Part shown: positions 1 through 9,263 of the stretch, in pieces
Position numbering within the stretch: position 1 is the stretch's first letter
How the letters are laid out: each line of letters begins with the position of its first letter
DNA from: Anaerolineae bacterium
Lineage (GTDB): Bacteria; Chloroflexota; Anaerolineae; Anaerolineales; Anaerolineaceae
Length of the DNA stretch: 64,000 nucleotides
Direction of reading: 5' to 3'
Assembly: GCA_011176685.1 (NCBI GenBank)
Contig: DUED01000037.1
Location: 85,061 to 149,060, forward strand
Program-made: the position numbers and the translations under genes
Notes under the pieces: model-generated
The model's database searches: none
What the model saw: only the letters and a program-made list of their open reading frames with translations
What the model was told of the DNA's origin: nothing

Positions 1-2414
1 GCCAGACTTTTCTTTCCGACGCCGACTTGTTTGCCATGAAAAACATCAAATAGGCGCACTTCACTAAGTAGATTCCCACCCGCTTGATGTATTACATCTG
101 CGACCTGTGCGGAGGGCGTCTCTTCACTTACTATGATTGCTAGGTCCTCCAGCACAGGCGGATAAATCGGCACTGCCTTGGATGGGATTGATTCAGGTAT
201 GAAGCAGGCCATCGCTTCCATGTCCAGGTCAGCAGCCAGAACTGGCACATTCTGGAAGTCATAGTTATCACAGACATTCGGGTGGAGTTCTCCACAAACG
301 CCAAGATTTTTTCCATCAACCATAATCTGGGTACATTTTCCTGGATGGAAGCTGGGGTTCTCAATTACCTTATAGGTGACACCTGTGATGTGCAGTGCTG
401 TGAACAGTGCTTCGAGAATACCTTTCATATCGAAGAAGTCCATAATTTCCGTTGTTTTTTGATCCCAGGCTGTCAGTTGGCGTAATCCTGCCAGGGCAAT
501 TGCCAGGTGCACTGGCTCCTCAGGCAGTTCGAGTCTTTGTTGTGGAAGGAAGATTGGACCAACCTCAAAGAGCATTAGCCGTTCGCGTAGGCGGATGTTC
601 TTTTCCAAAATTTGCAAAATTGAAGCTAGTAGATTGCTGCGAAGTACTCTTCGGTCATGGCTGATTGGATTCTGCAGCTCAATATAAGTGATTGGTTTAA
701 CTGCGTAATTGGCTGGATAAATGCGCTGCTCTTCTTCTGGTGAGGTTAGTCTGTAATTGATAATCTCCTGCAGACCCAGACTCACTAGGATATCTTTAAC
801 CCTTTGTTCACGTTCTTCTATGAGGTTGCTGCGTTGTGGGGGAAGAGTATCAGCTAGCCGTGAAGCAGGGATTTTATTGTATCCGTGCAGGCGCGCGATT
901 TCTTCCATCAAGTCTGCTTTTCCAGTAATCCCCTGCCCGATATCCGTTCGGTATGACGGTGCTTTAGTGTGCACTACATCCCCATCGACATTACACTCAA
1001 ATTCCAGTTGTGATAAGAGGTTTTTTATTTCAGAAGCTGCAAGGGTTGTTCCCAATGACCGTTGAACTTCTTGTTCGCTGATATCTAGAATCGGGTCTTG
1101 GAAGGGTTGCGGGTAAGCATCCACCAAGTCCTTGGCGATTTTGCCGCCACTCCACTCCGCAATACGGCTTAAGCACAGCCTTACACCCAGTTCTGCCAGT
1201 GCTGGGTGAAGGTTGCGGGAAAAACGATAACCTGCTTCAGTCTGCAGGCGTTGCGCGGCGACTGTCCTGCGCGTATTGATGAAATTCCAGGTTGCACCTT
1301 CCAGTAAGATATTTCTGGTTTTCTCTGTCACTTCGCTTTCCAAGCCGCCCATTACACCCGCCAGGGCAAGCGGTCCGGTTGTGTCTGTTACCAGAATGGT
1401 GAAATTATCCAAACTCCTATCGACTTCGTCCAGCGTGGTTAGCTTTTCGTCATCTTTTGCGGCGCGTGTGATTATTTTTGGTGTCTGACTACCTGCCCGC
1501 TTTACTAGAATATCATAGTCAAAAGCGTGCAGGGGTTCACCAATTTCTAACATAATATAGTTGGTCGCATCCACAATGCTGTTGATGGGTCGCACGCCGG
1601 CTAATCGTAAGCGCAGCTGGGCCCAGTATGGGCTGGTTTTTGCCTCTGCGCCCCGTACGAGTCCCAGCACAAAGCGCGGGTTGAGGGCAGCATCCGTGAC
1701 CTGGATATTTACATTGCCTTGGATAGATGGACCGGTTCCGCTCAATTTTTGAGTTGATTTGCGCAGGGGCTTATTGGTGGCAGCAGCGATTTCACGCGCC
1801 GCTCCCAGCATACAGGCAGTATGGATCATGTTTGGGAGTATGGCGACTTCGAAGACAGCATCACCCATATAATCAACCAGCGGTATTCCGGTGGGTGCAT
1901 CTTTATCCAGAATGATGATGCCTTCGTGTTCAGCTGAAATACCCAGCTCTTTTTCAGAGCAGATCATTGAGGCAGATTCCACGCCGCGGATTTTCATACG
2001 TTTAAGCGTGGTTTTAACAAAACCGGTCTTATGCCCATCAAATATTTGTGCACCTTCTCTAGCATAGGCGACCTTGGGGGGCATTTCTAGGGCTCCCTTA
2101 CCCTTGAATTTGAATAGATTGGGAGCACCGGTCAGCACGATGTGCTCTTTTGTGCTGTCGTTCAAGCGGCAAAGAACCAGACGGTCAGCGTTAGGATGCG
2201 GTATAACTTCTTCCACCTGCGCCACAACGAATTTGTCACGCTCCCAGGTTAGGCCGCTATATACGTTTTCAAGGTGATTACCTTTCGGTTTTTGCAAACC
2301 GATTAGGTGTACCTCTTCGACTTCAAGTCCTGCCATAGTGAGAATTTTCGCCAGTTCTTCAAGCGAGAGTTCAATATCTACAAAGTCCTTCATCCAAGAT
2401 AATACAAGGTTCAT
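1..2414 (-). CDS. pheT: Phenylalanyl-tRNA synthetase beta subunit (3' end cut by window edge)
   Basis: Beta chain of the alpha2-beta2 synthetase that charges tRNA-Phe. The frame opens with ATG at 2414 (MNLVLSWMKDFVDIEL) and runs open to base 1. The N-terminus has the typical beta-chain start followed by the OB-fold tRNA-binding region. The last visible residues (AIIVSEETPS, then LFDVFHGKQVG and GKKSLA) belong to the C-terminal ferredoxin-fold anticodon-binding domain. About 804 codons are visible, so only the final 40 or so residues should lie outside. It starts 19 bases after the pheS stop, so both genes are probably co-transcribed from the T-box promoter. Confidence 0.95.
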   Translation of the reverse strand, partial: MNLVLSWMKDFVDIELSLEELAKILTMAGLEVEEVHLIGLQKPKGNHLENVYSGLTWERDKFVVAQVEEVIPHPNADRLVLCRLNDSTKEHIVLTGAPNLFKFKGKGALEMPPKVAYAREGAQIFDGHKTGFVKTTLKRMKIRGVESASMICSEKELGISAEHEGIIILDKDAPTGIPLVDYMGDAVFEVAILPNMIHTACMLGAAREIAAATNKPLRKSTQKLSGTGPSIQGNVNIQVTDAALNPRFVLGLVRGAEAKTSPYWAQLRLRLAGVRPINSIVDATNYIMLEIGEPLHAFDYDILVKRAGSQTPKIITRAAKDDEKLTTLDEVDRSLDNFTILVTDTTGPLALAGVMGGLESEVTEKTRNILLEGATWNFINTRRTVAAQRLQTEAGYRFSRNLHPALAELGVRLCLSRIAEWSGGKIAKDLVDAYPQPFQDPILDISEQEVQRSLGTTLAASEIKNLLSQLEFECNVDGDVVHTKAPSYRTDIGQGITGKADLMEEIARLHGYNKIPASRLADTLPPQRSNLIEEREQRVKDILVSLGLQEIINYRLTSPEEEQRIYPANYAVKPITYIELQNPISHDRRVLRSNLLASILQILEKNIRLRERLMLFEVGPIFLPQQRLELPEEPVHLAIALAGLRQLTAWDQKTTEIMDFFDMKGILEALFTALHITGVTYKVIENPSFHPGKCTQIMVDGKNLGVCGELHPNVCDNYDFQNVPVLAADLDMEAMACFIPESIPSKAVPIYPPVLEDLAIIVSEETPSAQVADVIHQAGGNLLSEVRLFDVFHGKQVGVGKKSL

Positions 2415-2433
2415 TATTTTTTATCCCTTTTAA

Positions 2434-3477
2434 TTAAAATTGCTCAAGGAAGCGAACGTCATTTGACCAAAAGTAACGGATATCCTCAATGTGGTAGCGC
2501 AACATGGCGATCCTTTCCGGTCCGAGACCGGCGGCAAATCCAGAAAAAATTTTCGGGTCATAGCCGCCGTTTTTTAACACAACAGGATGTACCATACCAC
2601 AGCCTAGGATTTCCAGCCATCCAGTGCCGCTGCAGACAGGGCAACCTTCCCCTCCACACACGATGCATTGCACATCCATTTCAGCGCTGGGTTCAGTGAA
2701 AGGGAAATATGAAGGGCGCATGCGGGTTTGCACATCTTCTCCATACATACGGTGTGCGAAGTCCTCCAAAGTGCCGCGCAGATCACCAAAGGTGATGTTC
2801 TCACCCACAGCCAGTAGTTCTAACTGATTGAACTGGATTTCGTGGCTGGCGTCCATCTGCTCATAGCGGTAAACCATGCCAGGCAGTACCACCCGCACCG
2901 GATTAGGAGCAAATTCACGCATGGCACGGATTTGCCCGGGTGAGGTATGTGTGCGCATAATAACACCGGGAGTGGTGGTGTAAAAAGTGTCCCATAGGTC
3001 GCGCGCTGGATGGTAGGCTGGGATGTTCAGCAGTTCAAAGTTATAGGCGTCAGTCTCCACTTCTGGTGAGAGGTATATTTGAAAGCCCATTTCAGCAAAG
3101 ATGCGGTAAATTTCACGCAGTATCTGCGTGGCGATGTGCAGCCGCCCACGTGTGGCTTTGCGTCCTGGCAGGGTGATGTCCAATTTTTCGCTTTTTAAGC
3201 TGTGCTCCAGAGTCTCTTGTTTCAGGGCTTCTAACCGGGTTGAATATTGGCTTTCTAGGGCTTGTTTGACTAGGTTGGCTTTTTGCCCAATCAAAGGGCG
3301 CTGTTCTTTCGGTGCCTGCGGGATGTGGCTGAAAATACCCATCAGTTCAGATGAGCGGCCTAGATATGTGACATGCCAGTTTTGCAGTTCTGTTTCCTTA
3401 TGTGCCTGCTGCAGGTCCTTAAAAGCTTGATCCTGCAAGCGTTCCAATTTATTAATCCAATTTTCTTGTGCTTCCAT
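2434..3477 (-). CDS. pheS: Phenylalanyl-tRNA synthetase alpha subunit
   Basis: Catalytic class II alpha chain. The start is set at the ATG of MEAQENWINKLERLQ; a longer open frame to 3543 runs into the T-box terminator and cannot be coding. The N-terminal coiled coil is followed by the class II core: HTSPGQIRAM, the motif-2 stretch RVVLPGMVYRYEQMDASH, and motif 3 near FAAGLGPERIAMLRYHI. Between FTEPSAEMDVQ and the C-terminal motif there is a four-cysteine insert, CIVCGGEGCPVC (about residues 269-282), which looks like a zinc knuckle. The length of 347 aa is normal. The gene is expressed through the T-box leader upstream. Confidence 0.97.
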   Translation of the reverse strand: MEAQENWINKLERLQDQAFKDLQQAHKETELQNWHVTYLGRSSELMGIFSHIPQAPKEQRPLIGQKANLVKQALESQYSTRLEALKQETLEHSLKSEKLDITLPGRKATRGRLHIATQILREIYRIFAEMGFQIYLSPEVETDAYNFELLNIPAYHPARDLWDTFYTTTPGVIMRTHTSPGQIRAMREFAPNPVRVVLPGMVYRYEQMDASHEIQFNQLELLAVGENITFGDLRGTLEDFAHRMYGEDVQTRMRPSYFPFTEPSAEMDVQCIVCGGEGCPVCSGTGWLEILGCGMVHPVVLKNGGYDPKIFSGFAAGLGPERIAMLRYHIEDIRYFWSNDVRFLEQF

Positions 3478-3498
3478 ATTCACTCCGTTCGTTTTTAT

Positions 3499-3526
3499 AA
3501 AACAAAAACCCGTCCTAAGGGACGGG
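3499..3526 (-). terminator. T-box attenuator terminator before pheS
   Basis: In the minus direction, a 7-bp stem (CCCGTCC with GGACGGG, loop of four) is followed by TTTTTGTTTT. It overlaps the region competing with the antiterminator of the T-box. Confidence 0.9.
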
Positions 3527-3780
3527 GATGACCGCGGTACCACCCTTGTTGGCTATAAACAGCCCACTTGGCCCAACAGTCGGTTCTATTTAGACTATTG
3601 GCTGTGCCGTTATCGCAGCGCCTGCGGCTCAGACTACTAACTCTAGTGGAGTATTCCCCTGAGCAGCTCAGGAGGGAACTTCTGCCGTTTTCCACTGTGC
3701 AAGAGTTTCAGTCTGGGCTCCTGCTTCCCTGTCGGTTTCCGGCGGCTTACTTTCCTCCGTCTCCGCTTATTTATTGGATT
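3499..3780 (-). promoter_or_regulatory. T-box leader (tRNA-Phe sensing) upstream of pheST
   Basis: On the minus strand the leader holds the hallmark T-box sequence AAGGGTGGTACCGCGG (3532-3547), which lies just before an intrinsic terminator. In stem I an internal loop is flanked by GGAGG and CCTCC; its left side carries AAAGTAAG (AGUA, S-turn-like) and its right side carries TTC (3676-3678), a Phe specifier codon. The family is known to read uncharged tRNA and switch from terminator to antiterminator; that it senses tRNA-Phe here is inferred from the specifier and from pheS downstream. Confidence 0.93.
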
Positions 3781-3786
3781 GATTCT

Positions 3787-3814
3787 ATTATCTATAAAAG
3801 CGAAAAAAAGTCAA
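3787..3814 (-). promoter_or_regulatory. Sigma-70-type promoter of pheST
   Basis: TTGACT (-35, 3809-3814) and GATAAT (-10, 3787-3792) are spaced by 16 bp on the minus strand, placing transcription start close to 3780, at the 5' edge of the T-box fold. Confidence 0.75.
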
Positions 3815-3949
3815 CCCTTAGAGTGGATATAATAATGTCTTGTCACAATGCCTGGTGAGAGGTAATTCAAGTTAATCCTTGGATACCGAATTCGCTGTTT
3901 GTAATTAATATATAAAAATGATTAAATCGATCCGATTGCTAATATTTCT

Positions 3950-4711
<762 letters not shown>

Positions 4712-5320
4712 TTATTCATCTGAACTGCTTTCACCCAGTGCAAAACGGGCAAAGCGCCGGATGACAATATTCTCGCCCAGCGTGGCGATTTTCTGTATAA
4801 GCAGTTCTTGAATCGTGATGGATTCATCGCGAATATATGGCTGGCGAAGTAGCACGTTTTCATCTTTATACTTTTTTATGTATCCTTCTACGATCCTTGG
4901 GATAATTTTATCAGGTTTCCCTTCTTCGCGAGCGCGTGCTGTAGCGATTTTCTCTTCATGTTTGAGGATATCTTCCGGAATATCCTCATCGTTTATATAA
5001 AGTGGCGAGGTAGCAGCGATTTGCAGGGCAATCTCATGAGCAAATTTATGGAAATCCTCGGAGAGCCCGACAAAGTCTGTTTCACTATTAACCTCCACCA
5101 TCACGCCCAATCGTCCGTTGGCATGGGAATATAGCTCGATTACGCCTTCCAAAGCTTGCTGGCCTGCACGTTTGCTGGCCGTTGCCAGGCCTTTTTCGCG
5201 TAAAGAATCTAGTGCTTTATCAAAGTCACCATCTGCCTGCACTAATGCATTGCGGCAATCCAGCACACCTGAACCAGTTGACTGGCGCAGCTTTTTGATC
5301 ATTTCAGTTGTGATTTGCAT
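4712..5320 (-). CDS. tsf: Elongation factor Ts
   Basis: Guanine-nucleotide exchange factor that recycles EF-Tu during translation. It opens with the UBA-like domain (MQITTEMIKKLRQSTGSGVLDCRNAL, with ALREKGL-like SLREKGLATASKRA) and continues with the dimerisation core (VMVEVNSETDFVGLSEDF, the EF-Tu contact region). At 202 aa it is the short form that has one core subdomain reduced, as in several non-proteobacterial lineages. It lies 33 bases downstream of rpsB in the same operon. Part of its partner EF-Tu is encoded at the right edge of this window. Confidence 0.96.
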   Translation of the reverse strand: MQITTEMIKKLRQSTGSGVLDCRNALVQADGDFDKALDSLREKGLATASKRAGQQALEGVIELYSHANGRLGVMVEVNSETDFVGLSEDFHKFAHEIALQIAATSPLYINDEDIPEDILKHEEKIATARAREEGKPDKIIPRIVEGYIKKYKDENVLLRQPYIRDESITIQELLIQKIATLGENIVIRRFARFALGESSSDE

Positions 5321-5353
5321 TTTTCCCTTTCTCCAGAGTATGATAATACTGCC

Positions 5354-6796
5354 TCAGCCCTCTTGCTTGGGTTCTTTTTTCTCTTCTTCACGTTCTTCTT
5401 CAGAAGTCTTCTTTCCTTGAGCTTTCTTTTGCCTGTGCGGCTTGGTTTTAGGTTTGCTTTCTTCTTGCTTTTTTTCTTGTTTCTCATTGCCAACTTCAGC
5501 TACTTGCTCTTTCTTTGTCTTACGAGGTTTGGCTTTTGGTTTTTTTTCGATTGATTTTTCTGGTTTTTCTTTGTGTTTTTCTTTAGAACTCTTCTTTGCT
5601 GGCTCTTTCTTTTTTATTTGTGTTTTAGGTTCGGGCTTGCTATCTTCTTCTTGCTCTTTTTCTTGTTTCTTTTTATCAACCTTAGCTGCTTGCTCTTTCT
5701 GGGTCTTACGCGGTTTAGCTTTTGGTTTATTTTCGGTTGTTTTTTCTTCGTGCTCTTCTTTAGGACTATTCTTTGCTAGATCTTTCTTTTTCTTAAGGGG
5801 TTTGGCTTTTGGCTTAACTTCGCGCTCTTTTTGATCGGTTTCCTTAATTTGCTCTTTATATTCATCGGGCTGTTTGGCTTCGGCCTTAATTTCCTCAGTT
5901 CCTTTTTGCCCTTCTTCAATTACTTTCTCAGAATCTGCCTTCTCTTCATCCTCAACCTTAAGGCGGCTGACAGATAGTTTTGCGAGTGTGGCTTCACCCA
6001 ACAAGTCCTTGTCTTCTAATTCCTCTTCCATCTCGATCTTACTGCGTAGTTCCTCAGCGCTTTCAGCGCCCTCTAATTTTGCGGCTTCCTCAAGCTCTTC
6101 TTCCTCTTTGCGTTCGGCTTTACCCTCGAGTACGGCGTCGGCAATTTTAGATACCAGTAGCTTGATAGCTCGGATAGCGTCGTCGTTGGCTGGGATAATG
6201 TGGTCAATAATATTTGGATTACAGTTTGTATCCACTATGGCGACCACAGGTATGTTCTTTAGGTTGGCTTCATGCACAGCAGTGTATTCGCGCATTACGT
6301 CTATGACAAAGAGCATTTCTGGCAGGCGTGTCATATGGCGAATACCTCTTAAATGTACAAGCAAACGTTTGATCTTACGCTCAATTGTTAGCACTTCCTT
6401 CTTGATCAACAGATCAATTTCGCCGCTCTCGTGCATTTTTTCCAAGCGTTCTAGTTCAAGAATGCGTTGGTAGATGGTAATCCAGTTGGTTAAGGTGCCA
6501 GGTAGCCAGCGTTCGGTTACATAGGGCATACCACAGCGTGTGGCTTCATCTAGGACGGTTTCCTGTGCCTGGCGCTTAGTTCCCACAAAAAGCACTGTGC
6601 CGCCTTCAGCTACCATGTCGTGTACGACGTTGTAAGCTTCCTCGAGGTATTTAACCGTTTGCTGCAGGTCGATGATATGGATTCCGTTGCGCTCTGTGAA
6701 AATATATGGGCGCATTAATGGATTCCATTTGTTGGTGCGGTGTCCAAAATGTACACCGCTTTCCAGCAGTTTTTTCATTGAAATATTCATATCCAC
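5354..6796 (-). CDS. rpsB: 30S ribosomal protein S2 with a long Lys/Glu-rich C-terminal tail
   Basis: Small-subunit protein S2. Core motifs are plain: LLESGVHFGHRTNKWNPLM, FVGTKRQAQETV, ERWLPGTLTN, and IVDTNCNPNIIDHIIPANDDAIRAIKLL. The core ends near residue 235; another 240 or so residues follow, highly charged, with repeated blocks of the kind KPKAKPRKT and EKQEKEQEE. The usual length is 230-260 aa, so the protein (480 aa) is about doubled. The GTG at 6796 has GGAG at 8 nt and is preferred over the ATG at 6790; the open frame extends to 6952 but that part is leader. It is first in rpsB-tsf-pyrH. Confidence 0.95.
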   Translation of the reverse strand: MDMNISMKKLLESGVHFGHRTNKWNPLMRPYIFTERNGIHIIDLQQTVKYLEEAYNVVHDMVAEGGTVLFVGTKRQAQETVLDEATRCGMPYVTERWLPGTLTNWITIYQRILELERLEKMHESGEIDLLIKKEVLTIERKIKRLLVHLRGIRHMTRLPEMLFVIDVMREYTAVHEANLKNIPVVAIVDTNCNPNIIDHIIPANDDAIRAIKLLVSKIADAVLEGKAERKEEEELEEAAKLEGAESAEELRSKIEMEEELEDKDLLGEATLAKLSVSRLKVEDEEKADSEKVIEEGQKGTEEIKAEAKQPDEYKEQIKETDQKEREVKPKAKPLKKKKDLAKNSPKEEHEEKTTENKPKAKPRKTQKEQAAKVDKKKQEKEQEEDSKPEPKTQIKKKEPAKKSSKEKHKEKPEKSIEKKPKAKPRKTKKEQVAEVGNEKQEKKQEESKPKTKPHRQKKAQGKKTSEEEREEEKKEPKQEG

Positions 6797-6880
6797 GGGG
6801 TTTTCTCCTTTGCGTTGTTCCTCCGCCCCCGTTTGCACGGAACTGCCCAACCGATGGACAGCACGCAAAGCTTGCTTGGG
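6797..6880 (-). promoter_or_regulatory. rpsB: rpsB 5' leader that can hide the ribosome-binding site
   Basis: On the minus strand CTTTGCGT (6863-6870) is complementary over 8 bp to ACGCAAAG (6808-6815), whose last bases run into the Shine-Dalgarno AAGGAG. Between them lies a second pairable segment (GTTCC and GGAAC). The arrangement would let the leader close over the start site, as in autogenous control of ribosomal protein genes. That S2 binds it is inference. Confidence 0.45.
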
Positions 6881-7060
6881 GAGCGTGTGTAATATTGCCA
6901 CTCTTTGCGAATAGCTGCACAAGTATATCATAAAGTATGCGTGTAAAAACAATGATATTTTTATCCATCTTTCCTGGCTTATAATAAGGCTCTTGGGAGT
7001 TGTTCAGATTTTTTTATCCTATCCTAGCCACTATGATGATTGAAAAAGGAATGGTGAAGT

Positions 7061-7834
7061 GTGCATTTTTTAGTTACAAATGACGACGGTGTGAAAGCGC
7101 CTGGATTATTGGCATTATCGCAAACTATCCGTGAGTTGGGAAAAGTAACAGTTTTAGCCCCAGACCACAACTGGTCTGCATCAGGGCATGTGAAAACAAT
7201 GTATAGGCCCTTGCGTGTTAAGCCGGTGAGGTTGGCTGATGACATGCCTGCACAGGAATCTGATGGGGCTCCTTCGGATTGTGTAGCACTATCGGTGTTA
7301 GGCCTGCTGGACGAGGCGATCGATTTTGTGGTTTCTGGTATTAACCCCAATGCGAATTTAGGGCATGACCTAACATATTCGGGAACTGTAACCGCTGCTA
7401 TGGAAGCAGCCATATCTGGCCTGCCCGGTGTGGCGGTTTCCCTGGATGCGCCTGAATATCACTCAGGTCCATTGGATTTCAGCGCGGCAGCAAGAGTGGC
7501 GGCGGTTATTGTAAAGGAAGTTGTTAGGAACAAGATTCCTAAGAAAATATTGCTCAATGTGAATGTCCCTTATCTGCCTTTTGAGGAGATAAAAGGCTAT
7601 CGCATCACCCGTCAGGGTTTACGTGTTTACCGCGATAAGCTTATCAGGCGTGAGGATCCGCGCGGCAGGCCTTACTACTGGATTGGCGGGAAAGCGCCCA
7701 CTGGCATACCGGAAGAGGGAACTGACGTGGGTGCGCTTAGCGCTGGTTATGTTTCCATCACACCAGTTTCGATGGAAATGACAGCTTATGGCTGTATGGA
7801 GAACCTGCAGTCCTGGAATTTCAGCCACAAGTGA
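7061..7834 (+). CDS. surE: 5'/3'-nucleotidase SurE
   Basis: Metal-dependent nucleoside monophosphate phosphatase of the SurE family. Metal-binding residues are in place: the N-terminal MHFLVTNDDGVKAPG (DD pair), and SGINPNANLGHDLTYSGTVTAAMEA with the conserved Asn and the Ser/Gly stretch. The C-terminus is typical (GTDVGALSAGYVSITPVSMEMTAY). It has 257 aa, the usual length. It is transcribed divergently from rpsB and heads a plus-strand block; a weak GGAATGGTGAAG lies before the start, which is GTG or the ATG-like codon of the first Met. Confidence 0.95.
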   Translation: MHFLVTNDDGVKAPGLLALSQTIRELGKVTVLAPDHNWSASGHVKTMYRPLRVKPVRLADDMPAQESDGAPSDCVALSVLGLLDEAIDFVVSGINPNANLGHDLTYSGTVTAAMEAAISGLPGVAVSLDAPEYHSGPLDFSAAARVAAVIVKEVVRNKIPKKILLNVNVPYLPFEEIKGYRITRQGLRVYRDKLIRREDPRGRPYYWIGGKAPTGIPEEGTDVGALSAGYVSITPVSMEMTAYGCMENLQSWNFSHK

Positions 7835-7991
7835 GAGTTTTTCTAAAACACTCATATTATCCGCAATAATCCCAATTGAATGGAGTGGCACAATAATTAC
7901 TATTTTGTTGGCGATTCCCCTGATGTTCATTATGATTTGAGTGTTATTTGATTTCTACTAGAATGATCTGGATTTCTTCCAATCAAGTATA

Positions 7992-8957
7992 ATGCAGCCT
8001 ATGCGCAAAACCATCTCGCTCATAATTACTATTTTTTCACTTATAGCGGTGTTTCTAATTCCAATTGAAACCATCCAGGCAGCAGTGCCGAGCTCGTATG
8101 ACCTGGTTACTGCAGTCAATGATCTAAGGGCAAATAACGGACTATCTGCTCTTGTAACAGATGGATCATTAATGGCGGCAGCGCAGGGTCAAGCAGATTA
8201 TTTAGCTTCCATTGGACCTAATATCGGTAACGGTCATGAAGGACCAGGTGGAAACCGGGCTGTTGACCGCGCTATTGCGGCTGGGTATCCGGTTGTGCAG
8301 GGAGTTCAAATAATAGAGTGCTGGGCGCAGACCTTGTCTAGCACTTCTCTTGAAACAGTGATTTACTCTATTTGGAATGATCCTGACCATATGGGAGTAA
8401 TGCTTCATCAGTATGGCGTGCATGTCGGTGCAGGCGTTGCTGAAGCAGATGGAAAAATTTATTACATCCTCAATGTCGCCACTGTATGGGGATCTTCCAA
8501 TGGCAGTGGGACAGCCCTACCGACCTCTGACCTGACTCCCAAGGTTGTGCCAGTGGATGTGGCTACTCCTCAGCCAGATGGGTCTATTATCCATGTGGTG
8601 CAGCCGGGGCAGGCGTTATGGAGTATCGCTATTGCTTATGGCGTTACTGTTGAACAGATACGATTGCTAAATAGTCTTCCAGATAATGCAATCATTTATG
8701 AGGGTCAGGAGCTGCTCATCCGCATGGCTTCGACTGCCACGCCTACACACACTATTACCCCAACACCCAGACAATCAACGCGCACACCAATCCCGCCGCG
8801 CACGCCAGATGCGGTGACCACTCCCACGCCTGCAGGAATGGGTTCCTCGTTGCTGGGCGATATTGACCGCCAGACGCTTGGGTTGGTGCTGATCCTTGTG
8901 TGCGGGGCAGGTCTGGCGCTGGTTCTGTTAGGAACTTTTCGCAAAGGAAAAGAATAA
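7992..8957 (+). CDS. CAP-domain (SCP-like) surface protein with LysM and C-terminal membrane anchor
   Basis: Probable cell-envelope protein. An N-terminal signal/anchor helix (about residues 5-30, ending ETIQA) leads into a CAP domain (about 38-170: AVNDLRANNGLSALVTDGSLMAAAQGQADYLA). A LysM peptidoglycan-binding repeat follows (HVVQPGQALWSIAIAYGVT, then EGQELLIR; about 200-243), then a Thr/Pro-rich linker, and a terminal hydrophobic helix (about 293-312) with a short basic end (FRKGKE). The architecture suggests a wall-bound protein tethered to the membrane. The CAP function is unknown. Either the first Met or Met4 could be the start; no clear ribosome-binding site is visible. Confidence 0.85.
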   Translation: MQPMRKTISLIITIFSLIAVFLIPIETIQAAVPSSYDLVTAVNDLRANNGLSALVTDGSLMAAAQGQADYLASIGPNIGNGHEGPGGNRAVDRAIAAGYPVVQGVQIIECWAQTLSSTSLETVIYSIWNDPDHMGVMLHQYGVHVGAGVAEADGKIYYILNVATVWGSSNGSGTALPTSDLTPKVVPVDVATPQPDGSIIHVVQPGQALWSIAIAYGVTVEQIRLLNSLPDNAIIYEGQELLIRMASTATPTHTITPTPRQSTRTPIPPRTPDAVTTPTPAGMGSSLLGDIDRQTLGLVLILVCGAGLALVLLGTFRKGKE

Positions 8958-9263
8958 ATTGGGTTTTCAGTGGGGGGTCATTTCCAGAAGAGGTTGCAAT
9001 TGTCAATATCATCGTTATCGGTCAGCTTTGTTATGTCTGACCCATCTGCGTTCATAACACATGCCTTAGTACCCCCATCACATTAAGGGATGAATGAGGT
9101 ATCTAGTATGAAAAGTGTCACATTTTGTCTAATGAGGTTAAGTAAAATAAAATTAGATATTACCTCATATGTGCATAAGACAGATTTTATAGTTTAAGAA
9201 AACTCAAATACATTTTCAACGTAAACAATAATGAGTGATAATTATTTTTCTCGGAGGTTAATT
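8958..9263 (+). other. Intergenic region with three AATGAGGT motifs
   Basis: No gene seen. AATGAGGT occurs at 9093-9100 and 9131-9138, and ATGAGGT recurs inverted (ACCTCAT) at 9172-9178, giving an inverted pair about 33 bp apart. They lie 85-170 bp upstream of the envelope-stress gene block and may be binding sites of a regulator; no known regulator is recognised. Confidence 0.3.

Noticed and set aside
3478..3543. N-terminal extension of pheS (22 residues)
   Set aside because: It reads through the T-box terminator; the MEAQ start is the natural one.
5315..5834. Phe-rich plus-strand open frames
   Set aside because: They are the complement of the Lys/Glu-rich tail of S2; poly-Lys/Glu codons read as Phe/Leu/Ser on the other strand.
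6797..6952. Extended N-terminus of S2
   Set aside because: It lies in the leader; the family start and ribosome-binding site are at 6796.
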